From contig CAIWCC010000040.1 of NCBI GenBank assembly GCA_903911085.1, forward strand, positions 1-64,000: a DNA stretch of 64,000 bases, written 5' to 3'. This document shows positions 8,011 through 17,567 of the stretch, in pieces. The first letter of the stretch is position 1. Each line of letters opens with the position of its first letter. Origin of the DNA: an uncultured Bacteroidales bacterium (GTDB lineage Bacteria; Bacteroidota; Bacteroidia; Bacteroidales; Paludibacteraceae). A model generated the notes under the pieces. The model saw only the letters and a list, made by a program, of their open reading frames with translations, was not told the DNA's origin and ran no database searches. A program made the translations under genes and the position numbers.

Positions 8011-8348
8011 AGTCAAAAATAATTTAAGGGCTAGAGCAACCTTTTTGTCATGCAGAAAAAAGTTTTTTTGTACTGATATACAAATCAGAAGCATTTAAAG
8101 CACCTGTTTATTCGCCATTTATTTTCACACTAAGCGAGAATGCCAGGAAATGTAAATAATCGCAATTTCTAATACGCATGAAACTCTTACAAACCTTTTT
8201 GAATTCTTATTACACTATTAAATTCTGAAAAGTAACTACTTTTGCAAAATTAAATAACTCGTGCCAAATACATTTGAATTTTCTATCATAATTAATATAC
8301 TTCAAATTTAAGTATTATCTTTGTACTTTATCTTTTATCTAAAAAATT
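8011..8348. other. AT-rich intergenic region with promoter
   Basis: 338 bp with no supported gene. The only clear signal is a TATCTTTG -7-like element at 8316-8323 on the plus strand, 26 bp upstream of the GH16 start. Confidence 0.5.
8316..8323 (+). promoter_or_regulatory. Candidate -7 element for the plus-strand glycosidase cluster
   Basis: TATCTTTG fits the Bacteroidetes TAnnTTTG consensus and sits directly before the GH16 gene. Unlike the promoters of the large minus-strand region, no TGTAAWCGWTTACA palindrome lies 56 or 86 bp upstream. Confidence 0.55.
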
Positions 8349-9254
8349 ATGTATCACAAAACACGCTGGCTATTATCATTTTTACTATTTATTAATCTTA
8401 GTTTATTTTCGCAACAACCTGATCCATACCTTCCAGATTCAAAACAACCAACTATTATACCTTCAATGAATTTGGTATGGTGCGACGAATTCAATGTTGA
8501 TGGAAAGCCAAACCCTGCTTTTTGGAAATACGAAAACGGTTTTGTGCGCAATGAAGAGCTGCAATGGTATCAGTCCGAAAACGCTAACTGTAAAAATGGA
8601 CTGTTGGTTATTGAAGCCCGCCGCGAGCACAAACTCAACCCAAACTATGTGGAGGGCAGCACAAATTGGAAAACAAACCGCCAATATGCCGAGTATTCTT
8701 CAGCATGCATTATTAGTCCTGGATTAGTGAAATATCAGTTTGGGAGAATAGAAGTTCGGGCGCGAATAAATGTTTCACAAGGCTCTTGGCCAGCCATTTG
8801 GACATTAGGTGAAAATGGTGAATGGCCATCATGTGGCGAGATTGATATTCTGGAATTTTACAGAATAGCTGGCGTTCCCTCTATTTTGGCAAATGTGGCA
8901 TGGGGTACAAGCAAACGCTGGGCTGCAAAATGGGACAGTGCCATAAAACCTCTCTCCTCTTTCCTAGAAAAAGATGCCAATTGGGCAGCAAAATTTCATA
9001 CTTGGCGCATGGATTGGAACAAAGATAGTATTTGTTTGTATCTCGATAACGAAATGCAGAACTCCACTTTGATAAGTCAAACTGATAATGCAGCCGGAGC
9101 CAGTCCTTCAAATCCGTTTTTACAAAAACATTATTTCTTATTGAATTTAGCCATTGGTGGCAATGGTGGTGACCCCTCTACTACTGCTTTTCCGTTAAAA
9201 TACGAAGTGGATTATATTCGTGTTTATCAACCCAAATCTGCAATAAAAAATTAA
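8349..9254 (+). CDS. Secreted GH16 family endo-beta-glycanase
   Basis: 301 aa with a signal peptide (MYHKTRWLLSFLLFINLSLFSQ) and a GH16 beta-jelly-roll domain covering the rest. The catalytic signature GEIDILEF places the nucleophile at E164 and the acid/base at E169. The C-terminal PLKYEVDYIRVYQ is typical of laminarinase-like GH16 enzymes. Likely activity is endo-cleavage of a beta-1,3-linked glucan or galactan; the subfamily cannot be fixed here. It is the first gene of a plus-strand glycosidase cluster and is followed 34 bp later by a GH29 enzyme, suggesting a role in opening the backbone for the exo-enzymes. Confidence 0.92.
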   Translation: MYHKTRWLLSFLLFINLSLFSQQPDPYLPDSKQPTIIPSMNLVWCDEFNVDGKPNPAFWKYENGFVRNEELQWYQSENANCKNGLLVIEARREHKLNPNYVEGSTNWKTNRQYAEYSSACIISPGLVKYQFGRIEVRARINVSQGSWPAIWTLGENGEWPSCGEIDILEFYRIAGVPSILANVAWGTSKRWAAKWDSAIKPLSSFLEKDANWAAKFHTWRMDWNKDSICLYLDNEMQNSTLISQTDNAAGASPSNPFLQKHYFLLNLAIGGNGGDPSTTAFPLKYEVDYIRVYQPKSAIKN

Positions 9255-9288
9255 AATCAACTTTGGTTTAATTCTCATCTAATATTCA

Positions 9289-11181
9289 ATGAAAAAATCA
9301 GTTCTTGCAATTTGCTTACTACTTTCACTATCGGCTATTGGTCAAAATACAAATTTAATTTTCACAGATGGTTTTGAAGCCCGCAAGTTAGGGGAATGGA
9401 AATCAGACTTATCAACCATAACTGACAAAGAGGCTGTTAATGGTAAATTTTCAATAGAAGTAAAATCGGGGTCGAAAGTGCAACGAACAGTAACTTTGAA
9501 AGAAAATTCACGATATAGTTTATCTGCCTATCTCAAAACGGCTGTTGGAGCCGAAGAAATTCAACTCAATGTGGAAGGATTGAAATTTAACAACACCGGA
9601 TTGGCAAGTGCATTATCGGGTTGGACAAAAAAAGAATTAATATTTCAAACTTCTGAGAAACAAACAGATGCTTTAATTGAATTATACCACCCAATTAGTT
9701 CGGTAGGAAACAGTGCGTGGGCAGATGATATTGCATTAGAATTTTTAGGCGCTGCAGTTTACGAAAAACAAAGCGGAATTAAGCCATTACCAATACGCAA
9801 TGCAAAAGAAGATATGGGTATTGTGCAACAACCTGCCGAAAAACTCAGCTGGATGCAAGATGCCAAATTCGGTCTATTTATCCATTGGGGACTGTATGCT
9901 GGCCCAGCACAAGGTGAATGGTATATGCGCAACAAAGCTGTTTCGATAAACAATTATCGTAAATTGGCTTACCCAGAAAGTGGTGAAAGACAATTTCTTG
10001 GAGATAAATTTGATGCCAATGCTTGGGCACAATTGGCCAAAGATGCAGGCATGAAATACATGTCCCTCACCACTCAACATCACGATGGATATGCACTTTT
10101 CCACAGTAAATACCCCGACAGCTTCAATAGTTATCAAACACACAACCGCGACTTTGTGCGCGAATATGTAGATGCTTGCCGTGCAGCTGGTCTGCGGGTG
10201 GGTTTATACAAAACGTTGATTAACTGGCGATATCCTGGATATTATGACGTTACGGGTACCGATTGTAAGAAAAATAGTTGGAACTACAAAACCGATATTT
10301 CCAACAAAGAAAGTGCGCGCCAAATGAAAGAAGAATTGTATAGCATGACCAAAGAGTTGCTAACCAATTATGGCAAAATTGACCAGATTTTTTGGGATGG
10401 TGGTTGGCTGTCAGAGCAAGGTAGCGACGCCGATGGTAGCTATTTTTGGGAATCGGGTAAATATTTAGATGCCAACAATCAATGGAAAATTGACTCCCGC
10501 TATACCGAAAAAGACAAATCCAATGGCAAAGATTTGGCAATAATGGGCTTGGTGCGGCAACTACAACCCGACATTTTGGTAAATCCACGTTGTGGCTGGC
10601 GAGGCGATTATGTATGCGAGGAAGGTGGCGCCAAAATTTCAGGACCTGTGCGCACCAGCGAAATTTGCGAAAAAGCACTCTCGTTGCATTATTCCTGGGG
10701 CTATACACCTCTTGCCGAGAAAGCCGATAAAATTATCAATGCTAGTAAAGTGAAAGTGTTTCTGGCTGATTGCCTGATGCGAAATATGTGCTTATTGATA
10801 AATGTAGGGCCCGACCGTCATGGTGTTATCCCGAAAGCCGAAGCTGATGTGTTGCGTGAAGTTGGAACGTGGGTTAATAAAATTCAAGAAGCTGTTTATG
10901 GCACACGTGGCGGTCCTTGGAATCCCACCGACGAACAATTCGGATATTCCTATAAAGGCAACAAAATATATATTTATCTACTTCAAGGCTATCAGAGCAG
11001 CACTTTTACCATGCCTTCCACCGATAAATTGAAAGTGAAACGCGTGTATGATGTTTCAGACAAATCGGAATTGAAATTCAAGCAAAATGCAAAAGGTGAA
11101 ACTACTATTACGGGCATTAATCAATCAAAAAATCCCGTTGTAACTGTGCTAGCGGTGGAATTGAATAAGAATGTGTATTAG
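9289..11181 (+). CDS. Secreted GH29 alpha-L-fucosidase with N-terminal carbohydrate-binding-like domain
   Basis: 630 aa. It has a signal peptide (ending SAIGQ), then a beta-sandwich of about 140 residues resembling carbohydrate-binding modules (GFEARKLGEWKSD, ending NSAWADDIALEF). The GH29 catalytic barrel starts near residue 185 (WMQDAKFGLFIHWGLYAGP). Other GH29 blocks are YMSLTTQHHDGYALF and KIDQIFWDGGW, whose Asp (D370) is the probable nucleophile. The acid/base is not conserved in position across GH29 and is not assigned. The C-terminal 80 residues form a beta domain. It is expected to remove terminal alpha-L-fucose in the periplasm or at the cell surface. A second GH29 enzyme occurs at 34812-36458. 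Confidence 0.92.
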   Translation: MKKSVLAICLLLSLSAIGQNTNLIFTDGFEARKLGEWKSDLSTITDKEAVNGKFSIEVKSGSKVQRTVTLKENSRYSLSAYLKTAVGAEEIQLNVEGLKFNNTGLASALSGWTKKELIFQTSEKQTDALIELYHPISSVGNSAWADDIALEFLGAAVYEKQSGIKPLPIRNAKEDMGIVQQPAEKLSWMQDAKFGLFIHWGLYAGPAQGEWYMRNKAVSINNYRKLAYPESGERQFLGDKFDANAWAQLAKDAGMKYMSLTTQHHDGYALFHSKYPDSFNSYQTHNRDFVREYVDACRAAGLRVGLYKTLINWRYPGYYDVTGTDCKKNSWNYKTDISNKESARQMKEELYSMTKELLTNYGKIDQIFWDGGWLSEQGSDADGSYFWESGKYLDANNQWKIDSRYTEKDKSNGKDLAIMGLVRQLQPDILVNPRCGWRGDYVCEEGGAKISGPVRTSEICEKALSLHYSWGYTPLAEKADKIINASKVKVFLADCLMRNMCLLINVGPDRHGVIPKAEADVLREVGTWVNKIQEAVYGTRGGPWNPTDEQFGYSYKGNKIYIYLLQGYQSSTFTMPSTDKLKVKRVYDVSDKSELKFKQNAKGETTITGINQSKNPVVTVLAVELNKNVY

Positions 11182-11270
11182 GGGAATAGACGAGTTAACG
11201 AGTAGATAGAATAAAAAACAAATATTTCGCTTGAAGTATCTATACTCTACCTCAAATTATTATATAAAGA

Positions 11271-11329
11271 AAGAGAATGGAACGCGGATTTACGCTGATT
11301 TAGCGGATAAAAAAACGGATAAGAAAAAA
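11271..11329. repeat. Left inverted repeat of the GxxExxY unit
   Basis: It begins AAGAGAATGGAACGCGGATT and ends with CGGATAAGAAAAA. It matches the reverse complement of 11859-11912 with only a few differences (for example AATGGAAC against AATAGAAC, and a two-base length difference in an A-run). Confidence 0.8.
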
Positions 11330-11445
11330 TGCAAGCATTTTTGATTTTTCGCTCATTCCATTTATTGCGAAACGTCGAATTAAAGCCTCAGCGTTCAATT
11401 ATCAATGAGAAACGAGCTAGTATAAACTCTATTACAACTATAATA

Positions 11446-11829
11446 ATGCAATTACTCCACACAGAAATTACGGAAAAAATTATCAAATCATACTACAAAG
11501 TTTATAATACACTTGGTTATGGTTTTCTCGAAAAGGTTTATGAAAAAGCAATGGTAATAGAACTTAGTAAAAATGGACTTGAAGTAAAAAATCAGCACCC
11601 GATTACTGTGTTCTATCGGAATGAAATAATAGGTGAGTATTTTGCAGATATTATTGTAAATGATCTTGTTATCATAGAATTAAAAGCAGCAATGGAAATT
11701 TCCGAAGAACATGAATGTCAACTTATTAATTATTTAAAAGCAACAAATATTGAACTCGGTTTGCTCATGAATTTTGGAAAAGAAGCTGAATATAAACGAA
11801 AAGTTTTTATGAATGGATATAAACCATGA
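11446..11829 (+). CDS. GxxExxY family PDDEXK-like protein
   Basis: 127 aa from the ATG at 11446. An earlier in-frame ATG at 11329 falls inside the left inverted repeat and gives an unlikely leader. The family hallmarks are visible: TLGYGFLEKVYEKA (the GxxExxY motif), then FADIIVNDLVIIELKA, the PDDEXK_3-type core with Asp, Glu and Lys in the expected order, then a C-terminal LLMNFGKEAEYKR. These proteins are predicted small nucleases of unknown biological role and often occur in many copies per genome. Here it is the sole gene in a segment bounded by long inverted repeats, unrelated in function to the flanking glycosidases. Confidence 0.88.
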   Translation: MQLLHTEITEKIIKSYYKVYNTLGYGFLEKVYEKAMVIELSKNGLEVKNQHPITVFYRNEIIGEYFADIIVNDLVIIELKAAMEISEEHECQLINYLKATNIELGLLMNFGKEAEYKRKVFMNGYKP

Positions 11830-11858
11830 AAGTAACTAAAATCAATTTACAACGTAAA

Positions 11859-11912
11859 TTTCTTATCCGTTTTCATCCGCTAAATCAGCGTAAATCCGCG
11901 TTCTATTCTCTT
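11859..11912. repeat. Right inverted repeat of the GxxExxY unit
   Basis: TCTTATCCGTTTTCATCCGC continuing to TAAATCCGCGTTCTATTCTC is the reverse complement of the left repeat at 11271-11329. Confidence 0.8.
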
Positions 11913-12017
11913 GGAAAATAATTCAATAAGTGTTTTTTTAAGAAGATACAAACTTTCAATTATATTTTTTATTTAGTAAAGAAAATAACTAAAACAAATA
12001 TTATGACTATCACAACA

Positions 12018-13820
12018 ATGAAAAAAATTATGCTTTTGATGGCTCTTTGGAGTGCCACAATGCTTAGTGCACAGTTTGCACCACAAATTATTAATGTAGA
12101 AGCTCGCAAAACCACTTCGTTGAATGGAGTTTGGAAAACTACCGTAGACCCATTCGAAAACGGATACTACGATTATCGTTGGAAGCCTATGAAAAATGGT
12201 TACGGTGCCGACAAAGATATTACAGACAAAACCACTTTGTACGAACAAAATTTTGCCAATGAACGGACTCTAATTGTTCCTGGCGACTGGAATACACAAC
12301 GTTCTGAATTTTACTATTATGAAGGTACTATCTGGTACCGAAAACGTTTCAACTTTACACCCACCGAAAATAAAAGAACATTCCTGTATTTTGGTGCGGC
12401 CAATTACGAAGCCATTGTGTTTGTAAATGGAAAAGAACTAGGCAAGCACATTGGTGGTTTCACGCCTTTCAACTTTGAAGTTACTGGACTCATGAAAAAA
12501 GGCGAAAACTCAGTAGTGGTAAAAGTAGATAATAAAAGAGCTTTTGAAGCTGTGCCAACAGTAAATACCGACTGGTGGAATTATGGTGGTATAACTCGTG
12601 GAGTTACCCTTATTGAAACGCCTGCCACCTTTGTGCGCGACTATTATGTTCAACTCAAAAAAGGTGACAAAAACACCATTTCGGGCTGGGTGCAATTGGA
12701 TGGAAAACAACTCGACAAATCGGTTAATGTAGAAATTCCTGAATTGAAAATTGCATTGCAACTAAAACCTGATGCCAATGGTTACGCTACGTTTGAGTGT
12801 AAAGCAAAACCAAACTATTGGTCGCCCGAAAACCCCAAACTATATACTGTAAACATTGTAACTGATGACGATGTGGTGACAGACCAAATTGGATTTAGAA
12901 CCATAGAAACTCAAGGAACCAAAATTTTACTCAACGGAAAAGAAACATTCCTTCGGGGTATTTGTATTCACGAAGAAGCTGCTTTTAGGAACGGTCGTAT
13001 ATTTTCAAAAGAAGAAGACATTACTTTATTAGAATGGGCCAAAGACATGGGCTGCAACTTTGTACGTTTAGCTCATTACCCACATAACGAGCAAATGGTG
13101 CGTCAAGCTGAACGATTGGGATTGCTTGTTTGGTCAGAAATTCCAGTGTATTGGACTATTCAATGGACAAATCCGGCAACGTATCAAAATGCCGAAAATC
13201 AACTTACAGACATGATTACCCGGGATAAAAACCGCACCAATGTTATCATTTGGTCCATTGCCAACGAAACACCTCAAAGTGCCGAACGGTTTAGTTTTCT
13301 AAGTCGGTTGGCAGCTAAAGCTCGCTCCTTAGACCCTGTACGTTTAGTGGGCGCTGCCATGGAAAAAGAGGAAGTTAAACCCGGACTCATGACCCTAAAA
13401 GATGAATTGAGCAAAGTAACTGATGTCCTTAGTTTTAATCAATATGTTGGTTGGTACGATGGCCTGCCCGAAAAATGCGACCGCGTAAATTGGACTTTCT
13501 CAGAACAAAAACCTGTTATTATATCAGAATTTGGAGGCTGCGCCGTTTTTGGAATGCACGGTGGTACAACAGACCGTTTTACCGAAGAATTTCAAGAAGA
13601 TTTGTATATTCGATCTATCAATATGCTTAAACGTGTTCCTGGTTTAGCTGGTGTAACACCGTGGATTTTGAAAGATTTCCGCTCGCCTCGTCGCCAAATG
13701 CGTGATATACAGGATGACTTTAACCGAAAAGGAGTTATTTCTGATAAGGGAGAGAAGAAAAAATCGTTCTTTATTATGCAAAAATGGTATGAAGAATTAA
13801 AAAAACAATATAACAAATAG
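12018..13820 (+). CDS. Secreted GH2 glycosidase (beta-glucuronidase-like)
   Basis: 600 aa from the ATG at 12018 (MKKIMLLMALWSATMLSAQ signal peptide); an in-frame ATG at 12003 adds five residues. GH2 domains appear in order: N-terminal jelly roll (LNGVWKTTVDPFENGYYDYR to RGVTLIE), Ig-like domain (about 210-295), and the TIM barrel from FLRGICIHEEAAF. The acid/base is E417 in WSIANETP and the nucleophile is E504 in VIISEFGG. Length and barrel motifs are closer to beta-glucuronidases than to long beta-galactosidases, which fits neighbours acting on uronic acids. Only the GH2 assignment is firm. Confidence 0.9.
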   Translation: MKKIMLLMALWSATMLSAQFAPQIINVEARKTTSLNGVWKTTVDPFENGYYDYRWKPMKNGYGADKDITDKTTLYEQNFANERTLIVPGDWNTQRSEFYYYEGTIWYRKRFNFTPTENKRTFLYFGAANYEAIVFVNGKELGKHIGGFTPFNFEVTGLMKKGENSVVVKVDNKRAFEAVPTVNTDWWNYGGITRGVTLIETPATFVRDYYVQLKKGDKNTISGWVQLDGKQLDKSVNVEIPELKIALQLKPDANGYATFECKAKPNYWSPENPKLYTVNIVTDDDVVTDQIGFRTIETQGTKILLNGKETFLRGICIHEEAAFRNGRIFSKEEDITLLEWAKDMGCNFVRLAHYPHNEQMVRQAERLGLLVWSEIPVYWTIQWTNPATYQNAENQLTDMITRDKNRTNVIIWSIANETPQSAERFSFLSRLAAKARSLDPVRLVGAAMEKEEVKPGLMTLKDELSKVTDVLSFNQYVGWYDGLPEKCDRVNWTFSEQKPVIISEFGGCAVFGMHGGTTDRFTEEFQEDLYIRSINMLKRVPGLAGVTPWILKDFRSPRRQMRDIQDDFNRKGVISDKGEKKKSFFIMQKWYEELKKQYNK

Positions 13821-13862
13821 AGTTTTAAATCGGAATTTTTCAATCTTAAATCAAACAATATT

Positions 13863-15074
13863 ATGCAAAAAATTTTTTATTCATTAGTAGCATTGATATT
13901 AATTTCAATTAATGCCAATGCACAACCCAACACTCGCGAAGTATGGCTAAATTATATGGACAAAGTAGCTCGTCCAGTAATGGAAAATCTGGCAAATGAT
14001 AAGCTTAAAGAAAATATGCCAATTACGCTTTCAAAAAGAACTGATAATCTCCAACAGCGCAAGAGAGTAGCTTATCTTGAAGCATTTGCACGAACACTAT
14101 GTGGTATTTCACCGTGGTTAAATTCGGAAGGTGGATTGCTAAGTGAAGTAAAGCTGCGTAAACAATACCGCTCATGGGCTTTGAAAGCAATAAATAATGC
14201 TGTGGATTCAACCAAAAAAGATTACATGGTTTGGAAAGGTGGTCAGCCTTTGGTCGATGCCTCCTTTTTTGCTTTTGCATTGATTAGATGTCCGTGGCTA
14301 TGGAATAATCTGGACGAGACTCAACGCGCCAACGTTGTTACAGCTCTCAAAATTTCGAGAACTACAATTCCAGGTTATACCAATTGGATATTGTTTTCGG
14401 GAATGATTGAAGCATTTTTCTGCAAATACCAACTACCCTACGATGCCGTAAGACTTGAATATGGACTAAGAGAGTTTTATCAACATTGGTATGTAGGCGA
14501 TGGCATGTATTCCGATGGAATGCACTTTGCACTAGATTACTACAACAGTTATGTGATTCAACCATTTATGGCAAATATTCTTGATATTACTTCCGCTTCG
14601 GACAAACGTTTCGACTGGGCAATTACCAAAACTGCAAAAATAAACGCACGGTATGCCGAAATTCAGGAACGGTCTATTAATACGGATGGAAGTTTTCCAG
14701 TTTTTGGCAGATCGATAACTTATCGTGGAGGTGCATTCCATCACCTTGCCGATATGTCGTTAAGGCATAAATTACCAGCCAATATTAATCCAGCACAGGT
14801 TCGTGGCGGATTAACAGAGGTAATTAAGCGAACTCTCGATGCACCAAATACCTTCACAAAGGATGGATGGTTGAATATCGGTCTTTGTGGTAATCAACCC
14901 GACATTGCTGACTCTTATATAAATACTGGAAGTTTATATCTTTGCTCAACAATTTTTTTGCCGCTTGGGCTTGCAGATGACGACCCATTTTGGCAAAACC
15001 CAGATGCCCCTTGGACTGCTAAAAAAGCTTGGAATGGAATGGATATACCAGCTGATCATAGTATGAATGAATAA
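13863..15074 (+). CDS. Secreted DUF2264 protein, probable uronate-directed glycosidase
   Basis: 403 aa with a signal peptide (ending NANAQ). The remainder matches DUF2264: LQQRKRVAYLEAFARTLCGISPWL, WKGGQPLVDASFFAFALIR and YSDGMHFALDYYNSYVIQPF, consistent with an (alpha/alpha) barrel. I recall this family being placed in CAZy as GH154, with beta-glucuronidase activity on plant glycans; this should be confirmed. Its position between GH2 and GH43 genes, 42 bp after the GH2 stop, supports a role in the same pathway. No residues are claimed as catalytic. Confidence 0.85.
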   Translation: MQKIFYSLVALILISINANAQPNTREVWLNYMDKVARPVMENLANDKLKENMPITLSKRTDNLQQRKRVAYLEAFARTLCGISPWLNSEGGLLSEVKLRKQYRSWALKAINNAVDSTKKDYMVWKGGQPLVDASFFAFALIRCPWLWNNLDETQRANVVTALKISRTTIPGYTNWILFSGMIEAFFCKYQLPYDAVRLEYGLREFYQHWYVGDGMYSDGMHFALDYYNSYVIQPFMANILDITSASDKRFDWAITKTAKINARYAEIQERSINTDGSFPVFGRSITYRGGAFHHLADMSLRHKLPANINPAQVRGGLTEVIKRTLDAPNTFTKDGWLNIGLCGNQPDIADSYINTGSLYLCSTIFLPLGLADDDPFWQNPDAPWTAKKAWNGMDIPADHSMNE

Positions 15075-15116
15075 TTACCAATTAAGAATTAAAAATTAAG
15101 AATTAAAAAATTAATA
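15075..15116. repeat. Tandem AATTAAGAATTAAAA repeat between genes
   Basis: The spacer between the DUF2264 and GH43 genes is almost entirely a tandem ATTAAGAATTAAAA direct repeat, a simple intergenic element often seen in AT-rich Bacteroidetes genomes. It has no obvious coding or regulatory content. Confidence 0.5.
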
Positions 15117-16118
15117 ATGAGAACAATAACAGTATTTTTAGTCAGCTTTATGTGCCTTCAATTAGTAGGGCAAAATAAACCAGCACTTGCAAAGTCAGGT
15201 TTTATAGAAAATCCTATTATAAACGGATATTTTGCCGACCCAACAATAGTGAAAGACAAAGGCACATTTTACATTTATGCCACCAAAGACCCATGGGGTG
15301 GAGCCGATTTAGCGGTGTTCGAAACCAAAGATTTTGTTACATTTAGCCCCAAAGAAATTAATTGGCCTACAAAAAAAGCATGTACAAGCCCCACTTCCAA
15401 TGGTAGCAAAGTATGGGCACCATCAGTAGTAAAAGCCACTAATGGCAAATTTTATATGTACGTATCGGTTGGAAGCGAAGTGTGGTGCGGTGTAAGCGAA
15501 AAACCACTTGGGCCATGGAAAAATGCAAAAGCCGACAATTCTCCATTGGTGAATGGAAAAATGTTCCCAAAATACCACATGATTGATGCTGAATGTTTTA
15601 TAGATGACGATGGACAGGCATATCTATACTGGGGTTCGGGTTTGAATTGGAAAGATGGACATTGCTTTGTAGTAAAGTTAGACAAAGACATGGTTACTTT
15701 TATCTCAGAACCAAAAGACATTACACCCGAAAAATATTTTGAAGCACCTTTTATGCTCAAAAAAAATGGATTGTATTATTTGATGTATTCCGAAGGCGTT
15801 TGTACCACTCATACCTATAAAGTGCAATATTCTACTTCAAAATCACCATTTGGTCCATGGAAATTGGGCAATAACAGCCCCATACTTTCAACCTCGGCCG
15901 ATAGTATAACTTATGGTCCTGGACATCACACTGTTTTTAAAGAAAAGGGTAAATACTACATTCTTTACCACCGCATTAACCGCCAAAACAAAAAGGAATT
16001 ATTGCGCGAATTATGTATCGACTATCTGAATTTTGATGCAAAAAGTAATATTTTGAAGGTAATGCCCAAAGGGGTAAAACGATTACCCCTAACCCCTAAA
16101 GGGAAATTAGATAAGTAA
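15117..16118 (+). CDS. Secreted GH43 family five-bladed beta-propeller glycosidase
   Basis: 333 aa with a signal peptide (MRTITVFLVSFMCLQLVGQ). The GH43 triad is readable: base D41 in YFADPTI, pKa-modulating D157 in MIDAECFIDDDG, acid E209 in YFEAPFML. There is no extra C-terminal domain. Possible activities include exo-galactanase, arabinofuranosidase or xylosidase; the subfamily is not assigned. The last codons (KRLPLTPKGKLDK) are read from an ACCCCTAACCCCTAAAGGG-type intergenic repeat, so the natural C-terminus may have been altered. It lies in the same plus-strand cluster as GH2 and GH88. Confidence 0.9.
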   Translation: MRTITVFLVSFMCLQLVGQNKPALAKSGFIENPIINGYFADPTIVKDKGTFYIYATKDPWGGADLAVFETKDFVTFSPKEINWPTKKACTSPTSNGSKVWAPSVVKATNGKFYMYVSVGSEVWCGVSEKPLGPWKNAKADNSPLVNGKMFPKYHMIDAECFIDDDGQAYLYWGSGLNWKDGHCFVVKLDKDMVTFISEPKDITPEKYFEAPFMLKKNGLYYLMYSEGVCTTHTYKVQYSTSKSPFGPWKLGNNSPILSTSADSITYGPGHHTVFKEKGKYYILYHRINRQNKKELLRELCIDYLNFDAKSNILKVMPKGVKRLPLTPKGKLDK

Positions 16119-16285
16119 TGATTATTTTAGAATAATGTTGCTCCTACGATGCCTATTAAATATAATTCGGTTGATTATTTGAAATAAATATCAACATAAT
16201 TGAAAGTATAATCTACCTATTTCAATTCAAATAATATGAAATTTACAGCGTCTAAATCATACGTTCAACATTTAAATATTTATAC

Positions 16286-17488
16286 ATGAAATCAAATTTT
16301 CGATTAGCATTTTGTTTTTCCATTTTAGTACTTTTCCTTTTAAGTTTTTCTGCCTCGGCTGCTGTCAGCATGAAAAGTGTGATTGACATAGGCCTAAAAC
16401 GGGCAATAATTCAATATACGGCAATGGCAAATGTAATGGATACTATACCCGGCAAATTGCCAAAAACAATCTTGCCTAACGGCACGCTTCAAGTTTCGAA
16501 ACCAACCTGGTGGACAAGTGGTTTTATGCCAGGTGTGCTTTGGTATTTGTACGATTATTCTGGTGATAAACAATTGCTTATTCAGGCTCAAAATTTCACT
16601 GACAGAGTGGAATGTGTGAAGGATTATACGGGCGATCACGATATTGGTTTTATGTTATATTGTAGTTTTGGTAATGGTAATAAATTCAAACCATCACAAC
16701 ATTACAAAGATGTATTGTTAAAAGGGTCTGAATCATTGATTTCACGATACAAAGAGTCTGTTGGATGCATTCAATCATGGGATTTTGGACCCTGGAAATA
16801 TCCTGTAATCATAGATAATATGATGAATTTGGAACTGCTTTTTTGGGCATCGAAACATTCAGACAATCCCCAATTTGCCAAAGTAGCAAACAGTCATGCA
16901 CTCAAAACAATGCAAAATCATTTCCGTCCGGATTTTAGCAGCTATCATGTAGTTTCTTACGATCCTGCCAATGGTGGAAAAGTAGAACGGAAAAGTACGG
17001 CTCAAGGATATTCCGATTCGTCAGCATGGGCGCGAGGACAAGCTTGGGGTCTTTACGGATACACATTTTGCTATCGTGAAACAAAAAATCCGGTTTATCT
17101 CCAACAAGCCATTAATATTGCAGAATTTATTGTCAACCACCCACGCTTACCTAAAGACAAAATACCATATTGGGATTTTGATGCACCAAATATCCCTTAT
17201 GCGCTACGTGATGCATCGGCAGCTGCCATCATGGCTTCGGCCTTTATTGAGTTAAGTCAGTATGCGCCTAAATCGAAAGGTGAAAAGTATTTATCTGTAG
17301 CTGAAACACAATTGAGAACTCTTACTTCCGATGAATATCTAGCACAACCAGGCACAAATCAAAACTTCTTGTTAATGCATAGTTTAGGCCACATGCCTGA
17401 GAAAAAGGAAATTGATGTACCACTTACTTATGCCGATTATTATTACGTGGAAGCATTAATGAGATACCGAAATTTGAAAAAATTATAG
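16286..17488 (+). CDS. GH88 unsaturated glucuronyl hydrolase
   Basis: 400 aa with a hydrophobic signal peptide (ending SASAA). The two catalytic Asp of GH88 are at D119 (GDHDIGFMLY) and D177 (IIDNMMNLELLFWA), with spacing close to that of Bacillus GL1 UGL. SDSSAWARGQAWGLYGY is the typical mid-domain signature of this (alpha/alpha)6 family. The enzyme removes delta-4,5-unsaturated uronic acids from oligosaccharides made by polysaccharide lyases. This implies a lyase elsewhere in the genome, since no lyase is certain in this window. It is the last gene of the plus-strand glycosidase cluster. Confidence 0.92.
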   Translation: MKSNFRLAFCFSILVLFLLSFSASAAVSMKSVIDIGLKRAIIQYTAMANVMDTIPGKLPKTILPNGTLQVSKPTWWTSGFMPGVLWYLYDYSGDKQLLIQAQNFTDRVECVKDYTGDHDIGFMLYCSFGNGNKFKPSQHYKDVLLKGSESLISRYKESVGCIQSWDFGPWKYPVIIDNMMNLELLFWASKHSDNPQFAKVANSHALKTMQNHFRPDFSSYHVVSYDPANGGKVERKSTAQGYSDSSAWARGQAWGLYGYTFCYRETKNPVYLQQAINIAEFIVNHPRLPKDKIPYWDFDAPNIPYALRDASAAAIMASAFIELSQYAPKSKGEKYLSVAETQLRTLTSDEYLAQPGTNQNFLLMHSLGHMPEKKEIDVPLTYADYYYVEALMRYRNLKKL

Positions 17489-17567
17489 TGATAATAAGTA
17501 TTCTATTGTTTCCTGAAAAGTATTTTCTTGAAGAGTTATCAGAACAAATAAAATGACTTACAGACTT

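Larger units (their letters stand above)
11271..11912. mobile_element. GxxExxY gene unit bounded by long inverted repeats
   Basis: A 642-bp unit. The left end (11271-11329) and right end (11859-11912) are inverted repeats of about 50-55 bp that are nearly identical. Both contain GAACGCGGATTTACGCTGAT followed by TTAGCGGAT and CGGATAAGAAA. The only gene inside is a GxxExxY protein at 11446-11829. The unit sits between GH29 and GH2 genes of one cluster, as if inserted. No transposase is encoded, so any mobility would need a trans-acting enzyme or recombination. No target-site duplication was found by eye. Confidence 0.6.
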
